Assembly (NCBI GenBank): GCA_026122225.1
Contig: JANEZZ010000809.1
Location: 560,501-624,500, forward strand
Source of the DNA: Heloderma charlesbogerti
Taxonomy: Eukaryota; Chordata; Lepidosauria; Squamata; Helodermatidae
Direction: 5' to 3'
Length of the DNA: 64,000 nt
Numbering within the stretch: the stretch's first letter is position 1; every line of letters begins with the position of its first letter. The translations under genes were made by a program, and so were the position numbers. Below, in pieces: positions 10,859 to 22,228 of this stretch. The notes beneath the pieces were generated by a model. It saw nothing but the letters and a program-made list of their open reading frames with translations, searched no databases and was not told where the DNA came from.

Positions 10859-13742
10859 CCTTCATGGATCACTGCCTTGTTGTGGTGAAGGGGCTTGCGT
10901 AACTCAATGAAGCCATAAGCTATGCCGTGTAGGGCCACCCAAGACGGACAGGTCATGGCAGAGAGTTCTGACAAAATGTGGTCCACTGGAGAAGGAAATG
11001 GCAACCCACTCCAGTATTCTTGCCAAGAAAACCCCATGGAACGTATCACAAGGCTAAAAGATATGACGCCGGAAGATGAGCCCCTCAGGTCGGAAGGTGT
11101 CCAATATACTACTGGGGAAGAGCAGAGGGAATTTCCAAGTAGCGCCAGAAAGAGTGAAGCGGCTGGGCCAAAGCCGAAAGGACACTCAGCTGTGAATGTG
11201 TCTGGTGGTGAAAAGAAAATCCGATGCTGTAAAGAACAATATTGTTTAGGAACCTGGAATGTCAGATCAATGAATCAAGGTAAGCTGGAGGTGGTCAAAC
11301 ATGAGATGGCAAGATTGAACATCGACATCTTGGGAATCAGCGAACTCAAATGGACAGGCATGGGCGAATTTAATTCAGGTGACCATCATATCTACTACTG
11401 TGGGCAAGAATCCCTTAGAAGAAGTGGAGTAGCACTCATAGTCAACAAAAGGGTGGGAAAAGCAGTACTGGGGTACAATCTCAAAAACGATAGAATGATC
11501 TCCGTACGAATTCAAGGCAAACCATTCAACATCACAGTAATTCAAGTTTATGCCCCAACCACTGATGCCGAAGAAGCTGAGGTTGATCGGTTCTATGAAG
11601 ACCTACAACACCTTCTAGAACTAACACCAAAAAAAGATGTCCTCTTCATCATAGGGGATTGGAATGCTAAAGTAGGAAGTCATGAAATCACTGGGATAAC
11701 AGGCAAGCATGGCCTTGGTGTACAAAATGAAGCAGGACAAAGGCTAATCGAGTTTTGCCAAGAGAACACGCTGATCATAGCAAACACTCTTTTCCAACAG
11801 CACAAGAGACGACTCTACACATGGACATCACCAGATGGTCAATATCGAAATCAGATTGATTATGTCCTTTGCAGCCAAAGATGGAGAAGCTCTATACAGT
11901 CAGTCAAAACAAGACCTGGAGCTGACTGTGGCTTCAATCATGAGCTTCTTGTTGCAAAATTTCGGCTTAAATTGAAGAACGTAGGGAAAACCTAAACCAC
12001 TCAGGTATGACCTAAATCATATCCCTTATGAATATACAGTGGAGGTGAGGAATAGATTTCAGGGATTAGACCTGATAGACAGAGTGCCTGAGGAACTATG
12101 GACGGAGGTCCGTAACATTGTTCAGGAGGCAGCAACTCAATCCATCCCAAAGAAAAAGAAATGCAAGAAAGCCAAGTGGCTGTCTGATGAGGCTTGACAA
12201 GTAGCTGAGGAAAGAAGGGAAGCGAAAAGCAAGGCAGAAAGGGGAAGATATCTCCAACTGAATGCAGAGTTCCAGAGAATAGCAAGGAGAGACAAGAAGG
12301 CCTTCTTAAATGAACAATGCAAAGAAATCGAGGAAAACAACAGAATGGGAAAGACTAGAGATCTCTTCAAGAAAATCGGAGATCTCAAGGGAATGTTTTG
12401 TGCAAAGATGGGCATGATAAAGGACAAAGAAGGCAGGGACCTAACAGAAGCAGATGAGATTAAGAAGAGGTGGAAAGAATACACAGAAGAACTATACAGG
12501 AAAGATCTGAATGTCCCTGATAGCCATGATAGTGTGGTCACTGAACTTGAGCTGGACATCCTCGAGAGTGAAGTCAAGTGGGCCTTAGGAAGCATTACTA
12601 ACAACAAAGCTAGAGGAGATGACAGTATTCCAGCTGAGCTATTTAAAATCCTAAAAGATGATGCTGTTAAAGTGCTACACTCAATATGCCAACAACACTC
12701 AACAGTGGCCACAAGACTGGAAAAGGACAGTTTACGTTGCAATTCCAAAGAAGGGCAACGCCAAAGAGTGTTCAAACTACTGTACAGTTGCGCTCATTTC
12801 ACATGCCAGCAAGGTGATGCTCAAAATCCTACAAGCTAGGCTTCAGCAGTATGCGAACCGAGAACTACCAGAAGTACAAGCTGGGTTTTGAAGAGACAGA
12901 GGAACTAGAGATCAAATCGCCAACGTTTGCTGGATCATGGAGAAAGCAAAAGAATTCCAGAAAAACATCTATTTCTGCTTCATTGACTACGCTAAAGCCT
13001 TTGATTGTGTGGATCACAACAAACTGTGGCAAATTCTGAAAGAGATGGGGATACCAGACCACCTTACCTGTCTCCTGAGAAACCTGTACGAGGGTCAAGA
13101 AGCAACAGTAAGAACCAGACATGGAACAACTGATTGGTTCCAAATTGGGAAAGGGGTACAACAAGGCTGTATATTGTCGCCCTGCTTATTTAACTTATAT
13201 GCAGAGTACATCATGAGAAATGCCGGGTTGGATGAATCACAGGTCGGAATTAAGTTTGCCGGGAGAATTATCAACAACCTCAGATACGCAGACAATACCA
13301 CCCTAATGGCAGAAAGCGAAGAGGATCTAAAGAGCCTCTTGTTGAGGGTGAAAGTGGAGAGTGCAAAAGCTGGTTTGAAACTCAACATTAAAAAAACGAA
13401 GATCATGGCATCTGGCCCCATCACTTCCTGGCATATAGAAGGGGAAGAAATGGCAGCAGTGACAGATTTTATTTTCTTGGGCTCCAAGATCACCGCAGAC
13501 GGTGACTGTAGCCCTGAAATTAAAAGATGCTTGCTCCTTGGGAGGAAAGCTATGGCAAACCTAGACAGCGTAGTAAGAAGCAGAGACATCACCTTGCTAA
13601 CAAAGCTCCGTCTAATCAAAGCTATGGTTTTCCCAGTAGTAATGTATGGCTGTGAGAGCTGGACTATAAGGAACGCTGAGTGCCGAAGAACTGATGCTTT
13701 TGAACTGTGGTGCTGGAGAAGACTCTTATGAGTCCCCTGGAC
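10859..13742 (+). mobile_element. BovB LINE (RTE clade), 3' truncated
   Basis: The 5' end has a small hairpin (CCCCTTCA at 10857-10864, TGAAGGGG at 10886-10893) followed by the characteristic BovB leader. Domain order is APE endonuclease, linker, reverse transcriptase. The element stops at about 13742, just after the ELWCWRRLL motif and the GTCCCCTGGACC segment, so the last part of the ORF and the 3' UTR are missing. That is odd for target-primed insertion, which starts from the 3' end. Later deletion together with part of the flanking CR1 is the simplest explanation. BovB is widespread in squamates and ruminants and is the textbook horizontally transferred vertebrate LINE. Confidence 0.95.
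10922..13735 (+). pseudogene. BovB endonuclease/reverse transcriptase pseudogene
   Basis: 10922-11995 encodes an APE-type endonuclease with LGTWNVRSMNQGKLE, ISELKWTGMGEF, VIQVYAPTTDAEEAEVDRF, IIGDWNAKVGSH and RNQIDYVLCSQRW. The usual catalytic SDH reads FNH (GADCGFNHELL), so serine and aspartate are lost. A TAA follows at 11993-11995, another stop lies near 12196, and the frame shifts between the pieces at 12345-12839, 12658-12891 and 12937-13731. The reverse transcriptase shows CFIDYAKAFDCVDHNKLW and GCILSPCLFNLYAEYIMRNA, but its active-site box is YADN rather than YADD. The copy is dead in both enzymatic domains. Confidence 0.95.
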
Positions 13743-14965
13743 CATTGTAGAAGCCATGTTGACTCTATTTCAGCAAGATCTGTTCTTCTATATGCTTGAT
13801 AATTTGATCTTTAATCACTCTTTCCATCAATTTACTGATAACAGTCATGAAGCTAACTGGCCTGTAATTTCCTGGATCCCCTTTTAAAAATGGGTGTTAC
13901 ATTGCCCACTTTCCAGTCTTAGGAACACATTACATATTTTTTTAGAAGGTCAGCATTTTCACATTTGAGTTCTTTAAGAACTTTTGGGTGTATACTGTCT
14001 GGACTTGGTGAATGCTTTGTTTTTCAATTTGTCATTAAAGTCTAGAACTTCATCTCTTGGCAGCAGTATTTGCCTCAGCTCCTCCAACTTTGTTCCTGAA
14101 ACTACCTGTTCAGGCATGGTTATCTGCCCTACATCTTCTGCTGTGAAGACAGATACAAATAATTCATTCAACTTCTCTACAATCTCCTTATCCTTATTGA
14201 GTACTCTTTTAACTCCATTGTCATCGAACAGTCCAATTGCCACCCTAGCCAGTTTTCTGCGTCTGATATAGTTAAAGAATGTGTTTATTATTGGTCTTAC
14301 TGCTATTAACAATACGTTCCATGTAAACCTTTTTTTTTGCATGCCTTATTGTCTCCTAGCATTTTCTTTATGCAAGTTTGTGTTTCTTTTTGTTCTCTTT
14401 CGGACAAGACTTCCACTGACTGAAAGAAATCTTCATTTCTCTAGTAGCGTCTGACTTATGGGACACATTCTAGTTGACCCTCTATTATTTCATGTTTGAG
14501 TAAATCCCAAGCATGTTGGAGAGATTTGACCCTCTTGGCTTTCCCTTTCAACTTCCTTTCCCCCAATCCCCTCATTTTTTTTAGTTTTCCTCCTTTGAAG
14601 TCAAATATGACTGTGTTGGACTACCTTGGTAATTTTCCACTAACATATACATTAAATCTGATAGCACTGTGGTCATTGTTTCCAGCTGGCTCAACAACAC
14701 TCACGTCTTGTGTTAAGTAATAGGTGCCACTTAAAATTAAGTCCATGGTTCCCTCCTCTCTGGTTGGTTCCATAACCAGCTGTTCCAGGGCACAGTTTTA
14801 GGTATCTAGAAATATCACCTGTTTGTCATGATTGTTTATCATGACATTTATTCAGTATATATGAGGGCAATTGAAGCCATCCATTACTACAACACCTCTT
14901 CCTCTGGATGCCTTTTGGATTTCATTTTCCATCTCAAGATCCCTCTGATCATTTCATCCTGCCCA
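13743..14965 (-). mobile_element. CR1 LINE, 5' part of the split copy
   Basis: Sequence beginning AGAAGCCATGTTGACTCTAT on + is internal CR1 reverse transcriptase on the - strand. It continues through FNDKLKNKAFTKS and VFTAEDVGQITMPEQVVSG (13974-14342) and ends near 14965 in the endonuclease region. It has the same orientation as 9567-10430, so the two parts are one original insertion. Roughly 300 bp of CR1 expected between them are absent. Confidence 0.85.
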
Positions 14966-15316
14966 GCTGCAAAACTCGTTCTCTCTTTCCTAGCTTCATT
15001 CCAGCTGCCAAGCTGTTGCTCTCTGTCCCCAACTTAGCTGGTAGAGAGTGTGTTCAGTAGCTAGTAACTGCCAGTCATCAAAAGCCTTCATGGCTCACTT
15101 TAGCAAGCATATTCTATCCATCAGTGCCCACTGTAGAAGCATCTTTACTGATTAGTTAACAGAGAGAAGGCAGTATCTTTTGAGCATAGTGCTTTAGCCA
15201 TGATTCTTTAGTGACTACAGGGTTTTGGAAGAAGAGATGTGATAGGGACCATATTCTCTAACATATTTGCTCCACTAAAGCGGGCAACACTGAAGAGCAT
15301 ATTGTGCACACATAGG
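14966..15316. other. Intronic stretch, nothing recognised
   Basis: No recognisable repeat or exon. Confidence 0.4.
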
Positions 15317-15507
15317 TACATAGGAAGCTGCCTTTATATTGAAGTAAACCATTGGTCCATCCTGCTCGGTAGAATCTACACTGACTGGTAGTGGCTCTCC
15401 ATGATTTCAGACAGGTATTTCCAGCCCTACGTGGAGATACCAGAAATTGATCGTGGAACCTTCTGCATGCAAAGCAGGTGCACTACCACTGAGCTGTCGC
15501 CCTTCAC
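15317..15507 (-). mobile_element. tRNA-Ala-derived SINE
   Basis: The tail-side GGAAGCTGCC, the body with CCATTGGTCCATCCTG and the head-side CTTCTGCATGCAAAGCAGGT with CACTACCACTGAGCTG are all present, reversed. Box A is preserved on the - strand. Confidence 0.87.
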
Positions 15508-16280
15508 CATGAGCTGTAAGAGAATTTGTGTGAACACAACTTCCTTAGCACAGATCCAAGGGCTGTTCTCACCACCACTGTCTTAATTCACATTGTGATG
15601 AGAAGCCCACCGCTCCCTGCGTTGCTCGCAGTGTAGTTTCTTGTGTTTTCCTCTGTGGCTCTTGGCTCCGAGCATGGGAAGCAGCAAGTTGCTAAGAACA
15701 GTCTTGGAGGCTTGTTGTAGGCAGCTGAGTAATGATTTGGCAGGCGCACTTTTGGTTTTGCAAATCCCACCTCATTGCTGGGGATTGGCTTTCCCTTCCA
15801 ACTGTGAGTCTGTTGGGTTGGAAGTTATAGTGTAGATCTCCCCCCCCCCCCGTTTCTATGTGTACAGTACACACATTATGTTTACATAAGCATACATTTT
15901 GCAAGTGCCTATGCCTGACATGCCAGGTGGCTCAAAAACTGTTTCTAGCAGTTGCTCTTTAATTGTGCGCGAGGAGAGAATTTTGAAGTTCAGCTGCGTA
16001 GCTTAAAGGGTTTTAAAAGCAATAGAAGGGCACAGCATGTTTTAAAAATAGCCAGCCTTGTCTCGACTCAATTGCCTGTACCAGTGTTTTCCAAACTTCA
16101 GATAGCTTTTTTCTTTTAGAGCCTTATAAAAATTATACATGGGTGAAGAAAGAGGATAGAAAAGCTTTTCTCCTTCTCCCTCTCTCATTATGCTAGGACT
16201 CACAGTTATCCAGTGAAATCGATAGGCAGTAGATTCAGAGCATGCAAAAGAGTCTTTGCATAACACCTAAATAATTATGG
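15508..16280. other. Intronic stretch, nothing recognised
   Basis: Unclassified sequence with a C12 homopolymer at 15840-15851. A weak inverted correspondence around 15780-15830 was not strong enough to call. Confidence 0.4.
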
Positions 16281-16626
16281 CAGGGGTGCAGAACCTCAGG
16301 CAAGTGGGGCCAAATCCAGCCCTCATGGGGTCCTAATCTGCCACTCTGGGATTCCCCAGAAGGATGTGCCTCCTTTCCCTGGCTCCTCTTGCTTCCCCCG
16401 ACCACCAATTGTTTGGTGATTTCTCAGCTTCTGTACAGTATTTTCCCCTTTCTAAAAGGTTGAAATGCCTCTCCTAAGGCTTAGTTACTGGCAGTAAGAA
16501 CGTTAAGCTACAATATGTTTGTATTTTGGCCCCACCCCTTTTGCCTTTGGCCCTACCTACCAAGAGAATGTGGTTCCCAAAAGATTCTCCAAAATGGAAT
16601 TTGGCCCTTGGCCTGTAGGAGGTTCT
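16281..16626. mobile_element. hAT-like non-autonomous element, copy 1 (right end lost)
   Basis: The left end CAGGGGTGCAGAACCTCAGG matches the right terminal inverted repeat of the better-bounded copy at 61572-61880. The interiors align along most of their length: GAAATGCCTCTCCTAAGGC is nearly identical, and TTTTGGCCCC(A/G)CCCC is shared. The right terminus is missing because CR1 sequence begins at about 16627. Confidence 0.75.
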
Positions 16627-16908
16627 CGATGGGATCTATGGGATTTTCTACCACAAGGTGATGTGGTGGCCACTACCTTAGATGGCTTTAAAAGTGAATT
16701 GGTCAAATTCGTGGAGGAGGAGAGGTTTACCAATGGCTGTTAGCTGTGATGGCTGAGTGAAACCTCCATGTTCAGAGGCAGTACACTTCTTTATACCATT
16801 TGATGGGGAGTGACAACAGGAGAAGTCTGCTGTCTTCATATCCTACCTCTGAGCTTCCTAGATGCACCTGGTTGGGCCTTTTAGGAAGCAGCTTGTTGGA
16901 CTAAGTCA
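16627..16908 (+). mobile_element. CR1 LINE 3' fragment (ATGTTCTT-tail subfamily)
   Basis: In + orientation it reads through CCACAAGGTGATGTGGTGGC and GATGGCTTTAAAAG, the conserved C-terminal coding end of CR1. It then runs through a degraded 3' UTR that stops before the usual terminal repeat, where a foldback element begins. Confidence 0.75.
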
Positions 16909-17040
16909 ATCTTCCCCAACCTGGGTCCCTCCAGATGTTTTGGCCTACAGCTCCCTGACTATTGGCCCTGCTGGCTTGGGATGATGGACATTTCAGGCCA
17001 ACAACATCTGGAGGGACACAGGTTTCAGAAGGTTGGGTTA
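16909..17040. mobile_element. Foldback family FB1 copy 2
   Basis: The left arm CCCTCCAGATGTTTTGGCC and right arm AACATCTGGAGGGACACAGG are inverted, flanked by CTTCCCCAACCTGGG and its complement near 17030. A few bases in the centre are deleted compared with copy 1. Confidence 0.78.
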
Positions 17041-17850
17041 CGTGGACTTTGATCCAAAACTGCCCTCATGATGTAATTGAAGTGCAGGGTATAAATCTAA
17101 ATAATAAATAAATGCAGCCGGGCTGCTTTTATGTGATCTGAATTATAATTGTAGGCACACTTCATTCTTATATCTGAAAAGATGTATTTTTATAGAGCGT
17201 GTGTGAAAATTTCCCATGCTCAATGTGGTGTCTTACCCCTGTGCTTTTGGCTTGGACCTTCCTGATAGGCAGGGTGCAGGCCAGGGCTGTGACGCAAGCA
17301 GGTACTCAACTGGTGCCAGCCTCCAAGCACAGGTAGTTCAGTTGTGTGTCTGCACTGGGAGTGGCTGAATTACCCAGTCGCATCCGGCAGTGCTGGCTCC
17401 AGGTTTGAAGGCCTTCAGGCAAGACACTCTCACTGAGCCCCCGTCGGTCAGTGACTTTTATCTTCTCACCTCAACGTCATGAGCTGCTCTTGCTCCTCTT
17501 CCTCTTTCCCATCATTGTACCACTTTCTTGCTTGACAGGCAGAGATCCAGGGAGCAAGCAGGCAATGGCATCTGCTGCTGCTGCTCCTCCTCTCCACCAC
17601 CTTTCTCTGGGCCAGAGTGAAAGACAGGTGAACAAGCAGGTTGAAATGATGAAGAGAGTAAGTTCAGGGGGCTTTGTCAGTGGCCCTCTCTTGGGGTGTG
17701 GGTCCTTGGCAGGTGCCCAACCATGCCTACCCTTGATGCCGCCCCTTGCATCCAGTACAAAGATGCTGCAGTGGGAGGCAAGACCAGAGCAGTGAATTGT
17801 CCAGAGGTGCAGTGGTCAGCCTCCTCTGTGGGAGTATTTTTAGTTTATAA
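17041..17850. other. Intronic stretch, mostly unclassified
   Basis: 17085-17112 ends in GGGTATAAATCTAAATAATA, the tail of an L2-mobilised SINE whose body is not recognisable. The remainder, including the 17451-17795 frame, shows no domain or family signature. Confidence 0.4.
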
Positions 17851-18031
17851 GCACGTAAGAACCTGCCTTATACGGAGTCAGACTATTGGTCCATCTAGCT
17901 GCAGTATTGACTGATGGTTGATCTCTAGGGTTCCGGACAGGAATATTTCCTTTTCCTGTATAGAGATGCCAGGGATTGAACCTTTTTGCATGCAAAGAAG
18001 CTACTCTTCCCACTGAACTACGGTCTTCCCC
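17851..18031 (-). mobile_element. tRNA-Ala-derived SINE
   Basis: The tail-side ACCTGCCTTATACGGAGTCA, the body with GACTATTGGTCCATCTAGCT and the head-side TTGCATGCAAAGAAGCTACT establish the family, - orientation. The head is moderately diverged. Confidence 0.85.
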
Positions 18032-18919
18032 ACGGAAACTTTTCATTTACGTTTGAAATTTATTTCTTGTGGCATGCTGTCAGTTCTCTGCATGGTTTGG
18101 GATTTACTCATCTATACTGAGAGTGGTGTAGTGCCCAAAGGTGTGTAAGCAGGGAACATGGTGTGTGGAACATGGTGTGTAGAACCCCTGTTTCCTTTGT
18201 ACCATTGTAGCAAAACACCTATGAACAAAAACATTCCCTCTTGCTCTTGTGTACTGTTAACAGTGAGGTCCATGTGTACTTCTGCTTGGCTTATCTGGCA
18301 TCAGGTGCTACAGACTAAAATTCAAAGAACATAAAAAGGAAATAGAGCAAAAAGATGCCTTGGAGTACGCAATGGCTTGTGACCTTTTGTGAAATAGTTT
18401 GAGAGAGAGAGAGGGAGAGATTCTCCAGTGAGGATAAAATACTTTCATTGCAATATTAAAAACGACAGTTCACTTTGGAAAGAAGTAGTTTTTCATTTCT
18501 CTGGATTTTCAGTTCAGCAAAGACTAAATGGAAGGTGTATATATAAGGAAAAAAATAACTTACTTTAAACCAACTGGAAGGCAGCTTCTGTTGCTGTTGA
18601 AATGCAAATCTCGTTCCTTCTGGCCTTGAAGTATGAATTTAGCTCCGTACAACCTCACACTGTTCTGAATTTTTTCCTGGGGTGGTGTGTGTGTGTGTAG
18701 AGGCTCTTGTGTCATACATACATTGATGTGTTCTAGTAATGGCTCCTGCATGAAGTGTCTCTTCTCATCCATGATTGTTACTTGTTCCAATAGCTGAGGT
18801 TAGGTATTTTATGCCAGACAACTCAGAGAGTAGAAGAGAAGGGTGTTGACCTCCTAGTCTTTCAAGCATGGGTGCAAACCCTGTTACTTGATGCCTCAAG
18901 GGTGACTGTCCCTTGGAAA
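18032..18919. other. Intronic stretch, nothing recognised
   Basis: Contains a short (GA)n run near 18400-18420 and a (GT)n run near 18686-18699. No family or exon recognised. Confidence 0.4.
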
Positions 18920-19130
18920 AAGTAGCATCTACAGCAGGGATAGGCCTGCTGTATCCACAAGCATAGTGTCCACGAGCACCAAAACACCCCTGGATATTTT
19001 CTTTGGTGCCTGCCAAGGTGCCCTACCCCTACCCCTCCCACTTTTTCTTTTTCTTTTAATTAACACATTTTCTTACCAGCTCCTGAGATCTTTCAAAGCA
19101 AAGTGAGGGCCTCTGGCTTGTTTTCAGTCA
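18920..19130. repeat. Dispersed repeat, hAT-like (partial)
   Basis: The segment with CAGGGATAGGCCTGC and then CCAAGGTGCCCTACCC resembles 26398-26500 (GGGTAGGCAACTTGG then CCAAGGTGCCTTACCC). The shared start CAGGG-TAGGC suggests the same hAT-like class as 16281 and 39481. Confidence 0.5.
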
Positions 19131-19584
19131 TTTGGGTAAATTACTTGTCCTTTGCAATGCCTGCCACGGCAGCCATTTTGTAGTGGTGCCCAGTACAGTT
19201 TCTGAAATTGACAAATGTGCCCACAGGCCCCAAAAGTCATACTTCTTGCCTCTCATCACTGGCAGGGCTATCTTTGGTCCATTTGTGAGGAGAGAAGCAA
19301 AAGACTGGAGGTATATCTGGTGCAGGTGGCTTCCCTTCATCCTCTCCCCCTGCCCCGTGAAATATTTATTGCGGGGGAAAGTCTTCCTGAACTTCGCTGT
19401 CTCTTCTATACTTACACGCACAGAAAGATGGAGAGGGAGAGAGAGTCAGGCTTCACAACTTGCTTCTCCAGTGCTGAATTGCTTGGTCTTGTGGCTTTTA
19501 TCTCATCAGGGCTGTGGGCATCCAAGATTGCACCGGGCATTACAAAGGCATCCTTCTGCTGCTCTGCCCATCTTCTCTGGTTGT
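19131..19584. other. Intronic stretch, nothing recognised
   Basis: Frames at 19132-19694 run into the repeat on their right and show no recognisable domain. Confidence 0.4.
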
Positions 19585-19756
19585 CTATTTTTATTTATTT
19601 ATTTATTTATTTATTTAATTTCATTTCTATACCACCCAATAGCCGAAGCTCTCTGGGCGGTTCACAAAAACTAAAACCAAACAACACACAATAAAACAAT
19701 TTAAAATATATAGAACATTAAAACCACACTATAACAATACAACCACAATAAAACTA
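19585..19756 (-). mobile_element. L2-like LINE 3' UTR fragment
   Basis: A (TTTA)n run at 19590-19617 followed by AATAGCCGAAGCTCTCTGGG and the A-rich segment with ACAACACACAATAAAACAAT matches 1861-1975 almost base for base. This is the 3' UTR of the same LINE subfamily as the fragment nested in CR1, but with a TTTA instead of a TATC tail. Confidence 0.88.
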
Positions 19757-20261
19757 TTCCCATCAGAAAAGCTGGGCTTCCTCCCAGTGCTGAGGCCTTG
19801 AAATTCAGAACATTCTGCCAGTGCTGAGGTTCAGGATACCTTGGTCTGCACATCACTCGGAGGCAACCACCTATCCAATGCACGGTGGGAGGACTGCGGA
19901 GAGGATTGTCTCCTCTGCGCTCCAGTCGCCCTGCATTCGCAGCTAGATGGCTGATTCCGGCTATCTAGCCACGGTACATCAGAGCATGGGGTGGGGGGTC
20001 TAGACAACACATAGTGTTGTTCCGGCACTCCCCGCCCCTGGGAACGCCCCCTTTTGCCCTGCTCCAAGCTGCTCTTATGAGTGCAGAGCATGGGGATGAT
20101 CCGCACCACCTACAAAGTGGCGGGGAGGGGGTGGGGAGGCTGTTCACTAGGAACCGACCTTGGAGTGTGGGCTCTGAGGTCGGTTCCTAGAAACTGACCA
20201 ATCCTATGGCTGTCTAGCCACTGTCTAGCAGTCATAGGATTGCGCCCTAAATGTCGTTAAT
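19757..20261. repeat. Unclassified foldback-rich block
   Basis: Contains a perfect 14-bp inverted repeat CTAGGAACCGACCT (20147-20160 with 20177-20190). A second 12-bp one with one mismatch is ATCCTATGGCTG (20201-20212 with 20229-20240). The block ends with CATAGGATTGCGCCCTAA, a phrase related in inverted form to AGGGCACAATCTTATGCC at 30845. It is probably an old non-autonomous element. Confidence 0.55.
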
Positions 20262-20445
20262 GTATTTTGCATCTTGCCCTTTTCTCCTGGAAGCTTAGGG
20301 TGATATATGTTGGGTTTAATCCGTATTATCATCATAGCAGCCTTGTGCTAGGCTTGGGAAAAGTGACAGACTCAAGTCACTCAGTGGGGTACATGTCTAA
20401 ACAGGGATTTGAACTCACATCTTCCTGGTTCAAATACTTTATATC
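20262..20445 (-). mobile_element. MIR-like SINE
   Basis: The + strand shows CATCATAGCAGCCTTGTGCT, AGTCACTCAGTGGGGTACAT and GATTTGAACTCACATCTTCC. These are the inverted L2-type tail, core and box B of a MIR-like SINE. Moderately diverged. Confidence 0.75.
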
Positions 20446-20517
20446 CAAATAAATACGAGCTTTAAAGGTAAGATTGCAACAAGACTAATGCACACTTCAA
20501 ATATACTCTTATTCATC

Positions 20518-20663
20518 TGAACATAGGAAGCTCCCTTAAACTGAGTCACACCGTTGGCCCATCTAGCCAAGTAACTCTGGCAGAGACCTCTCTCATCACC
20601 TGCTCCATGAACCTTTTGAACTAAGGATACCAGGGACTGAACTTGGGGACTGAACTATAGCCA
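20518..20663 (-). mobile_element. tRNA-Ala-derived SINE (diverged)
   Basis: The tail ACATAGGAAGCTCCCTTAAA and body CCGTTGGCCCATCTAGCC are clear. The tRNA head is barely recognisable. Confidence 0.75.
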
Positions 20664-22228
20664 AAGCATTCGCGGGTCTGAGCGTGCAAAATATGTATAT
20701 ATAATGCTTCTGAATAGCTCCCATGACTCTTTGTGCAACCATGCTCACATCTTTAGCAGGCGCTTAATCTAATAAATCCATAACCAGCTTTAGAGACATT
20801 AGGGATGAATAAAAATAGCCAATGACATAAATGAAACCTATGTCTAAATAGGAAACGTTATACTATGAAAATCCCAACTAAAATGTATCTTAATTAGAAC
20901 ATAAATTGGGAATGGTTCTATTGAGGAGGAGGAGGAGGAGGAGGAGGAGCTATTGGTACTGCTGCTATTGTGTGTTACCTCTAGAACCATAAGGTCCAAA
21001 ATCTTTTTTAAAAATCTAAATAAATGGGATCCATAGAATTCTTAACAAGATCCCATAGCAGTGCACGAGAATCCCAAGATCCCTAAATTGTTCACTCCAC
21101 CAGTGTAAAAGGCAGCACTCACTTAAAACCTGAGTCTAATTCTCAGATTTCATCTGATATTTTTCTCCAGTTTAATTGTCAATGAGGGAATTGGTGTTGC
21201 AATGCACAGGGCATATGACACACTTGACAAATAGAGACCTCGGTATATACATAGAGCATAAGGTTTGGACTTCAGAGCATGGTGGAAAAGGCAAATGGAA
21301 CATTTACTTAGGTTTGTGAGAATTAGTGACCAACTGTGCTATGAATTTCCAGGTTCATGAATTCTAAAACAAACCCCACAACCACCCATCCTTGCCCATT
21401 AAACTTGAAGAAGGAAGGAGAGAACAAAAAACAAAGAGGGAAGTGTAAAAGATTTCTCTCCACTGTAAAGAATTACAAATGTCAAAAGCAAGTCTTTTTT
21501 ACATGTGCATGTTGGAGGTAAAGGAAAAATCCTATATTGTTCTGTCAATATATTATTCTTCCTCCTGCCTAGATCACAAAAATAGGACTTTGTACTGGAA
21601 GCAACGATATTGGCTACCTCAAGCTGCTTCTTCCCTGACACGGCTCACACTTCGCTGAATACACTGATCGATTATCCGCGGCTTAACCAAGCCTTCTCAT
21701 TTCCTGCCTTCCATTACTGCGCTCAATCAAGCCGGCGGTTCTTTGAGGGCTGGCTTGTGCACAGAGATAAGCCATCATGGCCTGTTTCTATTAGAAAAGC
21801 TCTTGTAGATGGAACAGTCATTAGATAACACTAACAGGTTTAAAGGTTGCAGTCTTTGTGTTGGTTCAGGTTAAGAGGCCAGGAGCCCAAAGAGGCGGCA
21901 GCTGCTGCTGCTGCCTCAAGTGTTGTTCAGTTGAAGGTGCTGGAGCCTTGCGCAGCACAGCGCACCATACCAGCACAAACACATTGGTTGCTTCTCCCTC
22001 CCCCCGCCCTCAGTTGGATGCACAGAAATTAGGACTTGGGGAGGGCAGGGCATGGTAAGATTCTATGCCTTCTAAGAGGACTCTGATTGGGGAAGGGGAT
22101 AGTCAGAGTGCTTTCCCCCGTGTGAATCCCCCAAGGTGTTAAGACCAGCCACTGAAGCTCTGTTGTGGCTGCCATCTTTTCGAGAAATGAGATGTGGTTT
22201 CCACTAGGAGCCCGCCTTGGTTGTTTCC
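20664..22228. other. Intronic stretch with a candidate conserved noncoding block
   Basis: 20929-20950 is a (GGA)n run. 21580-21840 is repeat-free, contains several CpGs (GATTATCCGCGGCTTAACC near 21671) and GATAA/TTATC cores, and differs in texture from the A/T-rich intron around it. It is a possible regulatory element, untested. Nothing else recognised. Confidence 0.35.
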
